DNA from: Palsa-1439 sp050015495
GTDB lineage: Bacteria; Verrucomicrobiota; Verrucomicrobiia; Palsa-1439
Assembly: GCA_050015495.1 (NCBI GenBank)
Contig: JBEKBH010000013.1
Location: 55,142-119,141, forward strand
Length of the DNA stretch: 64,000 nt
Reading direction: 5' to 3'
Shown in pieces: positions 38,342 through 46,797 of the stretch. The first letter of the stretch is position 1; each line of letters starts with the position of its first letter. The notes beneath the pieces were generated by a model. That model was not told the origin of the DNA. It saw nothing but the letters and a program-made list of their open reading frames with translations, and made no database searches. The translations under genes were made by a program, and so were the position numbers.

Positions 38342-38686
38342 ATGCCAAGAGCCACCAACGCAGTCGCCAGCCAGGCCCGCCGCAAACGGATGATTTTAGC
38401 CGCGAAAGGGTATCGCGGCTGGCGCAGCAAGAAGTTTCGGTACGCCAAGAACGCCGTCTGGCACGGCCTGACCTACAGTTTCGCCCATCGCAAGGACAAG
38501 AAGGCGGATTACCGGATGCTGTGGAACCAGCGGATCAACGCCGCGTGCCGCGCCGAAGGCACAACCTACAGCAAGTTCATCGCGGCGCTCAAGAAGGCGA
38601 ACATCGCGCTGGACCGCAAGAGTCTTTCCGACCTCGCGACCAACGACCCGAAGACATTCAGCGCCGTGCTCGCGGCGGCGAAGTAA
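38342..38686 (+). CDS. rplT: 50S ribosomal protein L20
   Basis: 114 residues, basic, with the family motifs RRKRMILAAKGYRGWRSKKF and LWNQRINAACRAEGTTYSKFIAALKKANI. AGGAG precedes the ATG. L20 binds 23S rRNA and, in other bacteria, represses its own operon; no leader hairpin was confirmed here. Confidence 0.98.
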   Translation: MPRATNAVASQARRKRMILAAKGYRGWRSKKFRYAKNAVWHGLTYSFAHRKDKKADYRMLWNQRINAACRAEGTTYSKFIAALKKANIALDRKSLSDLATNDPKTFSAVLAAAK

Positions 38687-38702
38687 GAGGGCGGTCGATT
38701 TG

Positions 38703-38726
38703 GTAGGGATGCGGTGTCCCGCGTCC
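38703..38726 (+). repeat. Short dispersed repeat related to the REP-like family
   Basis: GTAGGGATGCGGTGTCCCGC and four more bases. It shares the GGG...GTCC frame of the copies at 12052 and 22521 but is more diverged. It sits in the gap between convergent genes. Confidence 0.4.
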
Positions 38727-38728
38727 GC

Positions 38729-39508
38729 CTACAACTTCACCACGTCCCGCTTGCGCAGGGTGAATCGGCAGATCTTGTCGTAGCCGCAGCTCCTCGCCAG
38801 CGTCACGGCCTTTGCGAAGTTCACGCCGACATCATGGGGAACGTGGGCGTCGCTGCCGAGGGTGATGGGTACGTTGAGGCGGCGGGCAATGCGGAGGAAC
38901 GGTTCGCTCGGATAGATTTCCTTGCAGGGTTTGCGCAGGCCGGCGGTGCTGACTTCGATGGCCACGTTGGAGGCCGCGACGGCGCGCAACGCGTCTTCGA
39001 ACACGGCCGCGAAATCGGTCTTGGGCTGGAAATTAAATTTCTTCGGCAGGTCGGGGTGGGCGAGGGAATCGAACAGGCGCGAGCGGGCGGCCTGCGTCCA
39101 CACGTCGAAATATTCGCGCCAGCGGGCGTCGACGTCCTCGGTCGCCCAGTCCTGGGCGCTGCGGTCGACGTTGAATTCGCCGAGGTAATGGACGCTGCCG
39201 AGAAAGAAATCCCACGGGTAGGTAGCGGCGAGGTCGCGCACCCAATCGTCGCACCCGGGAATGAAATCGACCTCGAGCCCGAGCTTGATCGGCAGCTCGG
39301 GGAACTTCGCCTGCGCGTCGCGCACCCAACCGACGTAGGTTTCCAGGTCGGACTTCTTCATATGCCAGTCGGTCTCGCGGTCGGCCAACGGCGCGTGGTC
39401 CGAGCAGCCGATTTCGTCGAGGCCGCGCTCGACGGCGACCCGGGCGTAGTCGACGGGCCGGCCGGTGCCGTCGGTCAACTCGGTGTGCATGTGGTAATCG
39501 ATCAACAT
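38729..39508 (-). CDS. PHP-domain phosphatase, histidinol-phosphatase (HisK-like)
   Basis: 259 residues. The first metal motif is DYHMHTELTDG, followed by EIGCSDHAPLAD, LGLEVDFIPG, FFLGSVHYLG (His/Tyr), LAHPDLPKKF and ITLGSDAHVPHDVG. These are the seven conserved motifs of the PHP superfamily, and the HYLG and HPD motifs with the length match histidinol-phosphate phosphatases of the HisK/HisJ group. Convergent with rplT. Confidence 0.85.
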   Translation of the reverse strand: MLIDYHMHTELTDGTGRPVDYARVAVERGLDEIGCSDHAPLADRETDWHMKKSDLETYVGWVRDAQAKFPELPIKLGLEVDFIPGCDDWVRDLAATYPWDFFLGSVHYLGEFNVDRSAQDWATEDVDARWREYFDVWTQAARSRLFDSLAHPDLPKKFNFQPKTDFAAVFEDALRAVAASNVAIEVSTAGLRKPCKEIYPSEPFLRIARRLNVPITLGSDAHVPHDVGVNFAKAVTLARSCGYDKICRFTLRKRDVVKL

Positions 39509-39571
39509 GGCGGGCGAAGTGTAACGGTTCCACCGCCCGGCGCAAGGTTGGAAGCGGGGTGGGAGAACGAA

Positions 39572-39662
39572 CCCTCACCCTGACCCTCTCCCTTAAAACG
39601 GGAGAGGGGAACGCAATTCGTCTCCTCTCCCCGCGTGCGGGGAGAGGATTAAGGTGAGGGGT
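39572..39662. repeat. Composite palindromic repeat (CCCTCACC...GGTGAGGG)
   Basis: CCCTCACCCTGACCCTCTCC on the plus strand is mirrored by GGAGAGGATTAAGGTGAGGG about 50 bases later, with inner palindromes between. The 3' half matches 7868-7905. Confidence 0.85.
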
Positions 39663-39744
39663 AATCACCAAATGAACTGTGGCAGAACACTAGAAGCGGT
39701 CGCCACTTGTCCTGCGGGCAAGCTTTCGGTAGAGTGGGGGCGTG

Positions 39745-39870
39745 ATGCGGAAACTATTGCTCCCGATCGCGCTGTTTCTGGCCGGCATTTTGGTGCTGCT
39801 GGCAGCGGTCTATTGGTACGACCATGTATTCGGTTCGGGCGGGCAGTATCCGACACCCGGTTATTACTGA
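39745..39870 (+). CDS. Small membrane protein of 41 residues
   Basis: From ATG 39745 (a GTG precedes it). The chain is a single hydrophobic helix (LLLPIALFLAGILVLLAAVYW) followed by DHVFGSGGQYPTPGYY. It ends seven bases before the next ATG and so could be part of the VOC-rpe operon. Function unknown. It is shorter than most gene finders accept. Confidence 0.5.
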   Translation: MRKLLLPIALFLAGILVLLAAVYWYDHVFGSGGQYPTPGYY

Positions 39871-39877
39871 GGCGACC

Positions 39878-40264
39878 ATGGCACGGATCAATAAATTGTT
39901 GCATACACGGTATCGCGTGAACGACCTGGAAAAGACGGTGGTGTTTTACCGCGACGTGCTCGGGCTGCGCGAGACGGGCCGGTTCAAATCGCCGCGCGGA
40001 TCGGAGCTGGTGTTTATGAAAGCTCCCGAGAGCGACGAGGAAATCGAGTTGTGCGCGTATCCCGCCGCCGGGCCGGTTCACGTACAGGCCGATCTGACGC
40101 ATCTGGCGTTCGAGGTGGACGATTTGAAGGCGTTTGCGCGGCAACTGGAGAAGAAAGGCGTCAAATTGTCCGACGGGCCGACGACGACCCCGGGCATGGT
40201 GTTTGCCTTCGTCGACGCGCCCGAGGGCTACGAAATCGAACTCATCGAACGGACGAAATCATGA
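39878..40264 (+). CDS. VOC family protein (glyoxalase I-like)
   Basis: 128 residues from ATG 39878. It begins INKLLHTRYRVNDLEKTVVFYRDVLGL, with metal-type residues at HTRYRV, E in ELVFMKAPESDEEIEL, H in LTHLAFEVDDL and E in GYEIELIE, as in lactoylglutathione lyase. Glyoxalase I removes methylglyoxal; some VOC proteins have other roles. It overlaps rpe by four bases. Confidence 0.85.
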   Translation: MARINKLLHTRYRVNDLEKTVVFYRDVLGLRETGRFKSPRGSELVFMKAPESDEEIELCAYPAAGPVHVQADLTHLAFEVDDLKAFARQLEKKGVKLSDGPTTTPGMVFAFVDAPEGYEIELIERTKS

Positions 40265-40923
40265 CCACCAAACCACCACTCATCATCGCGCCGTCGATTC
40301 TGGCGGGCGACTTTGGCAATTTCGCGCGGGACGCCAAGCGGGCGGAGGAGGGGGGGGGAGACTGGCTGCATTGCGACGTGATGGACGGTCATTTCGTCAA
40401 CAACATCACGTTCGGCCCGGACACGATCGCGGTGTTTCGCAAGGCGACCAAATTGCCGTTGGACGTGCATTTGATGATCGAGCGGCCGGACCTGTACGCC
40501 GAGCGGTTTATCGACGCGGGCGCGAGCCATGTGATTGTGCATCTCGAAGCGCACCATGACGTGGGCAAAACGCTGGCGCTGATTCGCCAGCGCGGGAGAG
40601 CGGCGGGCCTGGCGATCAATCCCGGTACCCCGGCGGAAGAGGTGATCCCGTTTCTCGGTCAGATCGACGAGCTGCTGGTAATGACGGTGAACCCGGGATT
40701 TGGCGGCCAGGCGTTCATGCCGGACATGCTGCCGAAGGTCCGCGCGTTGCGGGCGGCGGCGAAACAATTGCCGATCATCGTGGACGGCGGGATCAACCCG
40801 ACAACGGGCCGCCAGTGCGTCGAGGCCGGGGCGAACGTGATGGTCGCGGGCAATTCGTTGTTTCGACACAAGACGCTGGATTTGGGCGCGGCGATTACGG
40901 AACTGAGGAAAGCATGCAACTGA
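40261..40923 (+). CDS. rpe: Ribulose-phosphate 3-epimerase
   Basis: 220 residues. The TIM-barrel enzyme interconverts ribulose-5-P and xylulose-5-P in the pentose phosphate pathway. Typical motifs: IIAPSILAGDFGNF, HCDVMDGHFVNNITFGP, LDVHLMIERP, VMTVNPGFGGQAFMP and IVDGGINPTTG. It starts with an ATGA overlap to the VOC gene and overlaps the downstream phosphohexomutase gene by ten bases. Confidence 0.97.
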   Translation: MTTKPPLIIAPSILAGDFGNFARDAKRAEEGGGDWLHCDVMDGHFVNNITFGPDTIAVFRKATKLPLDVHLMIERPDLYAERFIDAGASHVIVHLEAHHDVGKTLALIRQRGRAAGLAINPGTPAEEVIPFLGQIDELLVMTVNPGFGGQAFMPDMLPKVRALRAAAKQLPIIVDGGINPTTGRQCVEAGANVMVAGNSLFRHKTLDLGAAITELRKACN

Positions 40924-42389
40924 GCAAGATCAAGTTCGGGACGGACGGTTGGCGCGGCGTGATCGCCGATGATTTCACGTTCGAGAACGTGCGCCGCGTG
41001 GCGCAGGCGACGGCTGATTATTGGAACTCGCTGGTGGGGACGAACAAGGCGGCGATTGTCGGGTACGACAACCGGTTTTTATCGGAGGTATACGCGAAAC
41101 TCGTGTGCGAAGTGTTCGCGGCGAATGGAATCAAGGCGCTCTATCCGCCGTCGGCGGCGCCGACGCCGGCGGTGACGTTTGCCGTGCGCGACCGCAAACT
41201 GTGCGGCGCGGTCATGATCACCGCGAGCCATAACCCGCCCCAATTCAACGGGTACAAACTCAAGGCGCACTACGCCGGGCCCGCCGATCCCGAAATGTGC
41301 GCGCAGGTCGAGGCGCGGGTGGACCGGTCGCTGCTCCGCGCGATCAGCTTCGATGACGGGCTCAAGAACGGCACGATTGAGATTTACGATCCGGAGCCGG
41401 CGCACGTGGCGGCGGTGAAACAACTTATCGATTTGAAGAAGGTTCGCGCCACGAAATTGGCGGTGGTTGCCGATTCGATGTACGGGTGCGGCGGGCATCT
41501 GCTGGAGTCGCTCCTAGAGAAATCGGCGTGCAAGGTGCAAACGATCCGCGGCGAGCGCGATCCGTTGTTTGGCGGGATCAACCCCGAGCCGATTGGCAAG
41601 AACCTCGGGGCGTTGTGCGACGCGGTGAAGAAGACGCGCGCGCAGATCGGGTTGGCGACGGACGGCGACGCGGACCGGCTCGGGATCGTGGACGACAAGG
41701 GCAGGTACGTGTCCATTCAACTGGTGTTTTCGATGCTGTTGCTGCATCTGCTGCGGCACCGCGGACAGAAGACGGGGTTGGTGGTGAAATCGGCGAACAG
41801 CACGGTATTGATCGACCGGATTTGCCGGGCGAACGGGTTAAAGATGGCCGAGGTGCCGGTCGGGTTCAAATACATTTGCGAGAAGATGCGCGAGACGGAC
41901 GTATTGATCGGCGGGGAAGAGAGCGGCGGGATCGGGTTCCAGGGTCACATCCCCGAGCGGGACGGGATCGTGGCGAACCTGATGTTGCTGGAGATGTTGA
42001 CCATGACGGGGAAACGGTTCAGCGAGCTCGCGCGCGACCTGCAGAAGGAATTCGGCACGAGTTTTTATGACCGGATCGACATGCATTTCCCGCTGACGAA
42101 ACGCGAGAAATTTATTGAGGCGCTGCGGACCAAACCGCCGAAGGAGTTGCTCGGCGTGCCGGTGGCGCAGATGAAGGACTTCGACGGCGTGAAGTACGTG
42201 TGCAAGGACGACTCGTGGCTGATGTTCCGCGCATCCGGCACCGAACCGATTATTCGGATTTACAGCGAGGCGTCCACGGCGGTGCGCGTCAAGAAGTTGC
42301 TTGAACACGGCCAGGCGCTGGCAGTGAGGATTGCGAAGGAGTGGAGGGGCGGGGAGGGGAACGCTCAACATCCAACGCTAAACGTTTAA
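40914..42389 (+). CDS. Phosphoglucomutase/phosphomannomutase
   Basis: 491 residues from ATG 40914. The catalytic phosphoserine is in AVMITASHNPPQFNGYK, the Mg site in ATDGDADRLGIVD, sugar specificity in GGEESGGIGFQGHIPERDG and phosphate binding in FRASGTEPIIRIYSE. It converts hexose-1-P and hexose-6-P forms. The last 16 residues (EWRGGEGNAQHPTLNV) extend into a repeat-like AACGTTCAA sequence after the normal C-terminus, so the stop may have been displaced by repeat insertion. Confidence 0.95.
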   Translation: MQLSKIKFGTDGWRGVIADDFTFENVRRVAQATADYWNSLVGTNKAAIVGYDNRFLSEVYAKLVCEVFAANGIKALYPPSAAPTPAVTFAVRDRKLCGAVMITASHNPPQFNGYKLKAHYAGPADPEMCAQVEARVDRSLLRAISFDDGLKNGTIEIYDPEPAHVAAVKQLIDLKKVRATKLAVVADSMYGCGGHLLESLLEKSACKVQTIRGERDPLFGGINPEPIGKNLGALCDAVKKTRAQIGLATDGDADRLGIVDDKGRYVSIQLVFSMLLLHLLRHRGQKTGLVVKSANSTVLIDRICRANGLKMAEVPVGFKYICEKMRETDVLIGGEESGGIGFQGHIPERDGIVANLMLLEMLTMTGKRFSELARDLQKEFGTSFYDRIDMHFPLTKREKFIEALRTKPPKELLGVPVAQMKDFDGVKYVCKDDSWLMFRASGTEPIIRIYSEASTAVRVKKLLEHGQALAVRIAKEWRGGEGNAQHPTLNV

Positions 42390-42460
42390 CGTTCAAGGGG
42401 GGTGGAGCGGCAGAATACGGAAGGCGGGTAGCCACGCCGGGGGACGAGTTTGCAAATGGA

Positions 42461-42501
42461 GCAATGATTAGACCTGGCCCCAATTTTGCACAATTTCCTA
42501 T
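42461..42501 (+). repeat. Direct repeat flanking the lower-GC gene, left copy
   Basis: GCAATGATTAGACCTGGCCC followed by CAATTT...TTTCCTAT. The right copy is at 43696-43726 and lacks a ten-base segment. Confidence 0.8.
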
Positions 42502-42517
42502 GCGGTGATTTTGAGTT

Positions 42518-43690
42518 ATGAAAATAAATTTCCCACACTTCATTTCCCTGATCGTCATTTTGTCCCTTCCGGCCAGTGTAACCGATGCAACTGAAGCCAT
42601 AGATGCCCCATCTAAACCGGAAAAACCCCTGGCCGACAGAGTCCTCGCGCATGATTATCCTTCCATTGCGAGGCCTTGGGGTCTGTGTGTTGATTTCTCG
42701 AATGAAGAAAGACACCGGGATATCGTGAAGCACGATATTTCATGGGAATCAATCGGACGGGGGCGTGATGGTCTGGGTGATCGGGCGATTGGCGCCAACT
42801 GGGCAGGTAATTACAGGGCGCTGGGAACTAATTTTGCAAACCTGAATGATTGTTTGGAGCGTAGACGAACGCTCTTGGCTTCAAATCCCAATGCGGTCGT
42901 CCTTGCAGAATTGAGATGGCGGGATTACACGGATTCTTCATTGCCAGAGAACCATGACTTTTGGAAAAGGGACCCCTCGGGAAATCGGATTGTGGCCAAG
43001 GGGGACAAGATGAACGAACCAAGGTATTATTTGGACAATGATAATCCACACCTGGTAAAGCATTTGTTAATCGAGGCGAAATACATCGTGGAGTCTGGTG
43101 CTTACGATGGAGTGTTTTTGGACTGGTTTGGGCCTTCCGCTACGTTTCTCAAGCAGCTTCGGGAAACCATCGGCAGCAGATATTTAATCATTGTTAATGC
43201 GAATTACAAGTATGATCCAGAGCGCGCCCAATATATCAATGGGGCCTATCTGGAGTGTTACAAAACCAATAATCCTGCCTCATTGGAACAATGGGAACAC
43301 ACGGTTCAAAGCCCCAAGGTCAACGTCTTGGATATGATGGGTGAACCGACAGGCTGCACAGGAAGTCCCGATTTACAAAGAATGAGAAATACGACGACCT
43401 ACAGTTTGGTTCATTCAGATGGGTATGTGTTATACGGTGATCATTTCCATAAGCACAGGTGGTTTCCGTTCTGGGATGCAAAGCTCGGAAAGCCTCTTTC
43501 CGATGGGGTTCAAATCAGCAAGGATTCATATCGGCGCGAATTTGAGAAGGGATTTGCCATCAACAATTCAAATGAGGATTCGGTTACCGTTACGCTCCCA
43601 AGACTTGTGAAACGGCTTTCCGACGGGAGCAGCGGCACGATGTTTACCATTCATGGCAACGATGGCGATATCTTTTTGAAGGCTGAGTGA
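42518..43690 (+). CDS. Secreted putative glycoside hydrolase-like TIM-barrel protein
   Basis: 390 residues from ATG 42518. A signal peptide-like helix (FPHFISLIVILSLPASVTDA) is followed by a barrel-like sequence: AELRWRDYTDSSLP, ESGAYDGVFLDWFGPSATF and YLIIVNANYKYDPERAQYINGAYLECYK resemble the predicted glycoside hydrolases GHL15 and GH114. Catalytic acids could be Asp in FLDWFG and Glu in LECYK, but this is only a fold-based guess. The gene's GC is visibly lower (about 45-50% in lines counted by hand) than in its neighbours, and direct repeats flank it, which argues for horizontal acquisition. Confidence 0.65.
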   Translation: MKINFPHFISLIVILSLPASVTDATEAIDAPSKPEKPLADRVLAHDYPSIARPWGLCVDFSNEERHRDIVKHDISWESIGRGRDGLGDRAIGANWAGNYRALGTNFANLNDCLERRRTLLASNPNAVVLAELRWRDYTDSSLPENHDFWKRDPSGNRIVAKGDKMNEPRYYLDNDNPHLVKHLLIEAKYIVESGAYDGVFLDWFGPSATFLKQLRETIGSRYLIIVNANYKYDPERAQYINGAYLECYKTNNPASLEQWEHTVQSPKVNVLDMMGEPTGCTGSPDLQRMRNTTTYSLVHSDGYVLYGDHFHKHRWFPFWDAKLGKPLSDGVQISKDSYRREFEKGFAINNSNEDSVTVTLPRLVKRLSDGSSGTMFTIHGNDGDIFLKAE

Positions 43691-43695
43691 ATGTA

Positions 43696-43726
43696 GCAAT
43701 GATTAGACCTGACCTCAATTTCCTAT
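43696..43726 (+). repeat. Direct repeat flanking the lower-GC gene, right copy
   Basis: GCAATGATTAGACCTGACCT then CAATTTCCTAT; matches 42461-42501 apart from two substitutions and an internal gap. Confidence 0.8.
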
Positions 43727-43753
43727 ACTCGTGTCGCGGCTACCTCTCGATTG

Positions 43754-44854
43754 TCAATTTAGCGTGCTCTCCGTGAGAATCGTCCCATGGGCGAGGACGG
43801 CGTCGGTTATGGCTTTCTTGTCCAGGGTGTCCGGGATTTTGGCAGTGGGCATGACGAACGTGATGGTCTTCGTGGCAGCCACATCTTTAACAACGTCTTG
43901 TTCGTGTGTAACAGTGGAGGCTTGGTTGACCACTTGCTGATGAGATTGCATTTCAAGGTGAGTTCCACCGACAGGCGCCACGCCGGGATTGTTTTGAAAG
44001 TGAGGTCCACTGACAGGCCCCGGACTGTTGAACACCAGGGTAGGCTGCTGTACATTCTGAACAACGGGATGGTACTCCACACTGGTGTAGGTTTCTTTTT
44101 CGAGAACCGCCTCCGTCGCTGAGTAACTGCAAAGGACGTTGATCGCCTTAACGTCTTGAAAATTGGCGGCGAGGCGGTGGAACCGCGCCAAAATCTCTGC
44201 AACGCCGTTCTCCAGCGCTGCGCGGCCCATTTTCTGGCGGCGTTCCGGTGTGTTGACCCCATGACTTGCCAGTCGAAATGCCGGCCCCCCGAACGACCGG
44301 TCCAGTTTGATGGCGACATTGAGATCAACGGCATCCACCTCTTTGTCCTTGTCCAAGTGGACATAATCCAGGTCGAACGGCGCGCACTGAAAGGCGTCTC
44401 GGTCGGCGGGGAGTGTATTCTCAAACTCGGTTTTCAGGGCGGAGTTTAACTGTTTGAGATGGGGCGCCGCATCGTCCGCGATCCGGAAGGACTTCGAGTA
44501 CGGTTGGCCCAAGGTGGCCTGAACCTCCGTATCGGCGGGTTTGACATCGATGTTCTTGACGGAGTAGCCAAACTTTCGGAGCCGCAGTCTCTGGACATCG
44601 TTATCATCGTGGAACGTCAACTCGACCGTGCCCGGAGTCAGTGTGTCCGTGCAGATATAGTCCCTGCCTGCCTTCTTCCAGATTACTGCGCCGGAAGGAT
44701 CAGATTTGACAGAGACCACGTATGAGTGTGCCGCTGGACTCTGATCCGCAGCCCGGACAAGACTGGCAAATCCAAGCAGAAAGACACCGAGCGTTAAGAC
44801 ACCAAGCGAAACGGCCGGAGCGGCGCATCTCTTTTGATTATGAAGGACAATCAT
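43754..44854 (-). CDS. Secreted protein with PEGA-like N-terminal domain, unknown function
   Basis: 366 residues. The signal helix VLTLGVFLLGFASLVRA is followed by a PEGA-like beta domain (SYVVSVKSDPSGAVIWKKAGRDYICTDTLTPGTVELTFHDDN). The middle region contains LNSALKTEFENTLPADRDAF and VDLNVAIKLDRSFGGPAF. The C-terminal part is Gln/Val-rich (QQPTLVFNSPGP). No enzyme motif is visible. It lies on the same strand as two paralogous lipoproteins, separated by 20 bases from the nearer one. Confidence 0.65.
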   Translation of the reverse strand: MIVLHNQKRCAAPAVSLGVLTLGVFLLGFASLVRAADQSPAAHSYVVSVKSDPSGAVIWKKAGRDYICTDTLTPGTVELTFHDDNDVQRLRLRKFGYSVKNIDVKPADTEVQATLGQPYSKSFRIADDAAPHLKQLNSALKTEFENTLPADRDAFQCAPFDLDYVHLDKDKEVDAVDLNVAIKLDRSFGGPAFRLASHGVNTPERRQKMGRAALENGVAEILARFHRLAANFQDVKAINVLCSYSATEAVLEKETYTSVEYHPVVQNVQQPTLVFNSPGPVSGPHFQNNPGVAPVGGTHLEMQSHQQVVNQASTVTHEQDVVKDVAATKTITFVMPTAKIPDTLDKKAITDAVLAHGTILTESTLN

Positions 44855-44874
44855 GGAGCCTCCTGCTCATGGCG

Positions 44875-45393
44875 CTAGTGATAGGTCGCCAACACTTTCT
44901 GCACCTCGTCCGACAATTTGCCCAACCCGCCTCGAATGAATTCCTTATATGTTGAGTCGGACAGGAGGAGGACACTCTTTCTCGTGTAATGCCCGTTGAA
45001 CGTTACCGACACCTCAGGTTTTGTATTGAGGGTTTCGACGTGCAGGCTGAAAATGCCTTTGGATTTTTCGGCGGCAGGAGCATTAAAAACGTTGATCGTC
45101 CCAAAACCGTTAATCGTCCCCTTGTCGCTATCTTTGTCCGTAATTGACCACCCCAGCCGCTCGATGGCCTCCTGGCAGGCTTGGAAGACCTCGTCGTACG
45201 TGTGCTGGTAAACCCGCGTGATCTGCTGCTCGCCGCAGTGCACGTCCGTGTCCATGCCTGGGGCGGGCGCGTCCGTAGCGCAGGATACGAATGTGAGAAC
45301 CAACAACATTACAGCCAGCTTGCCGGCGATCGCGCCGACCGGGCATCTGGAGCCCACGTCGTTAACAAGTCGATTAATTAGTTTCTGCTTCAC
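44875..45393 (-). CDS. Tandem lipoprotein, copy 1
   Basis: 172 residues from a GTG at 45393, preceded by AAGGAG. The signal peptide (AGKLAVMLLVLTFVSC) ends in a lipobox, so the mature protein is lipidated at Cys. It is paralogous to the neighbour at 45466-45984, with near-identical N-terminus and shared motifs YQHTYDEVFQACQEAIERLG, KGTI, HVETLNTKPE and SVTFNGHY. The copies have the same length and lie exactly 591 bp apart. DUF3568-like folds are a possibility but not confirmed. Confidence 0.8.
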   Translation of the reverse strand: MKQKLINRLVNDVGSRCPVGAIAGKLAVMLLVLTFVSCATDAPAPGMDTDVHCGEQQITRVYQHTYDEVFQACQEAIERLGWSITDKDSDKGTINGFGTINVFNAPAAEKSKGIFSLHVETLNTKPEVSVTFNGHYTRKSVLLLSDSTYKEFIRGGLGKLSDEVQKVLATYH

Positions 45394-45411
45394 AGGCTGT
45401 CTCCTTGCGTG

Positions 45412-45430
45412 TTTGTAGTATGTTGTCTTG
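45412..45430 (-). promoter_or_regulatory. Duplicated leader element before lipoprotein copy 1
   Basis: Reads CAAGACAACATACTACAAA on the minus strand, 18 bases before the GTG start. The same 19 bases precede copy 2. This block and the ribosome binding site remain identical while the flanks differ, so it may hold a -10-type promoter or regulatory site. Confidence 0.45.
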
Positions 45431-45465
45431 ACGTCGATGATGAACAGATTTGCGGGGCCGTGGCG

Positions 45466-45984
45466 CTAGTGATAGGTCGCCAACACTTGTTGCACCTCGC
45501 TCGCCAATCTTCCCAAGTTGGCTATAGATTGACGCTGTGCAATGTTCGATGCACCACCCAAAGTCATGACAGCTATCATGCCTCCCCACTTCTCATTGTA
45601 ATGCCCGTTGAACGTTATCGACGTCTCAGGTTTCGTATTGAGAGTTTCGACGTGCATGCTGAAAGTATATTTTGACCCATCGAAATGGTCATCACGACCG
45701 CTGATCGTCCCCTTGTCCTTGTCCATGTCCGTAACGACGAACCCCAGCCGCTCGATGGCCTCCTGGCAGGCCTGGAAAACCTCGTCGTAGGTGTGCTGGT
45801 AAACCTGCGTCTTTTGCTGCTCGCAGAAGTGCTCGTCCCTGCCCGAGCCTGGGGCGGGCGCATCCGTGGCGCAGGATGCGAGTGTCAGAACCAACAACAT
45901 GACAGCCAGCTTGCCGGCGGTCGCGCCGACCGGACATCGAGTGCCTGTGTCGTTAACAAGTCGAGTGATTAATTTCTGCTTCAC
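45466..45984 (-). CDS. Tandem lipoprotein, copy 2
   Basis: 172 residues from a GTG at 45984. The lipobox LASC closes the signal peptide. It differs from copy 1 in the stretch after KGTI (SGRDDHFDGSKYTF instead of NGFGTINVFNAP) and in GGMIAVMTLGGASNIAQR near the C-terminus, so the two have diverged in loops while the core is preserved. Translation start and leader match copy 1. Confidence 0.8.
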   Translation of the reverse strand: MKQKLITRLVNDTGTRCPVGATAGKLAVMLLVLTLASCATDAPAPGSGRDEHFCEQQKTQVYQHTYDEVFQACQEAIERLGFVVTDMDKDKGTISGRDDHFDGSKYTFSMHVETLNTKPETSITFNGHYNEKWGGMIAVMTLGGASNIAQRQSIANLGRLASEVQQVLATYH

Positions 45985-46001
45985 AGCCTGTCTCCTTGTA
46001 T

Positions 46002-46020
46002 TTTGTAGTATGTTGTCTTG
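46002..46020 (-). promoter_or_regulatory. Duplicated leader element before lipoprotein copy 2
   Basis: Same CAAGACAACATACTACAAA block as at 45412-45430, again 18 bases from the GTG. Confidence 0.45.
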
Positions 46021-46094
46021 TCCTCCTGGGATGCGACAGGCACGCGATGCAGTTGATGGGTTGGGGTGCGCGTGTGGCGCATACGCTCGACAAA

Positions 46095-46736
46095 CTATTT
46101 CAGGGCGTCAGCCAGGGAGTCCATGAGGTTTGCGTATACCAAGTCTTGCAATACTTGTTGGCTTGGGGACCCATAGACATAATAACCTGTGGATCGAGCC
46201 TCAATTTGTTTGTCACCGGTCTGGACCAAGATGCGGCCATCCGAGTCGATGATTTCAACCCGATAAATGATAAGGGAACCCCATCGAAACGGGAGTGGTG
46301 AGGGAAGAATATAGCCTACTATACCTATGGTGCCCCACATAATTTCCCACGCTCCCATGTTGAGAAGGGCTCCTGTGGGAATAAAAGCACCTCGTACAAG
46401 CACCTCATTATCTGCCAGCGATGAAGGTGTGGCCCCGATGCGTCCCTCGGCGGGGATTCCCTTCGAGCGAAGCGAAGACGCGACTTGTCCGGAAATGTCG
46501 TGAACATATGCTGATTCCAGGGTCTGTCTGATTGCTTCGCTTTGCGTAACTGAAACAGCGTGTTCGGATTGCAGAAAGCCTGAGACTACGACCGTTTTCC
46601 CTTTCAGGTCTGTTTGTGGTTTGGGAAGCGCGATAGCGGACACCAGTTTCGGCTCGGTGGCGCAGCCGGCTGACAGCAGCGAGATGGCGATGGCCATTGT
46701 GATCCCTCGAGTGACTTCTCGGACATTGCATATCAT
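46095..46736 (-). CDS. Lipoprotein of unknown function
   Basis: 213 residues from ATG 46736 (55 further in-frame codons upstream overlap the kelch gene's end and are rejected). The signal peptide ends ISLLSAGC, a lipobox. The core has TVVVSGFLQSEHAVSVTQSEAIRQTLESAYVHDISGQVASSLRSKG, which looks like the CsgG/GNA1162-type secretion lipoprotein fold. Near the end GYYVYGSPSQQVLQDLVYANLMDSLADALK is amphipathic. Same strand as the neighbouring lipoproteins and the kelch gene, 62 bases downstream of the latter. Confidence 0.7.
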   Translation of the reverse strand: MICNVREVTRGITMAIAISLLSAGCATEPKLVSAIALPKPQTDLKGKTVVVSGFLQSEHAVSVTQSEAIRQTLESAYVHDISGQVASSLRSKGIPAEGRIGATPSSLADNEVLVRGAFIPTGALLNMGAWEIMWGTIGIVGYILPSPLPFRWGSLIIYRVEIIDSDGRILVQTGDKQIEARSTGYYVYGSPSQQVLQDLVYANLMDSLADALK

Positions 46737-46797
46737 TTTTGGGCGTTCCTTTCTCGGTTCAACATCTCGTTCCAAACATTTATGTATTCCGTACCGT

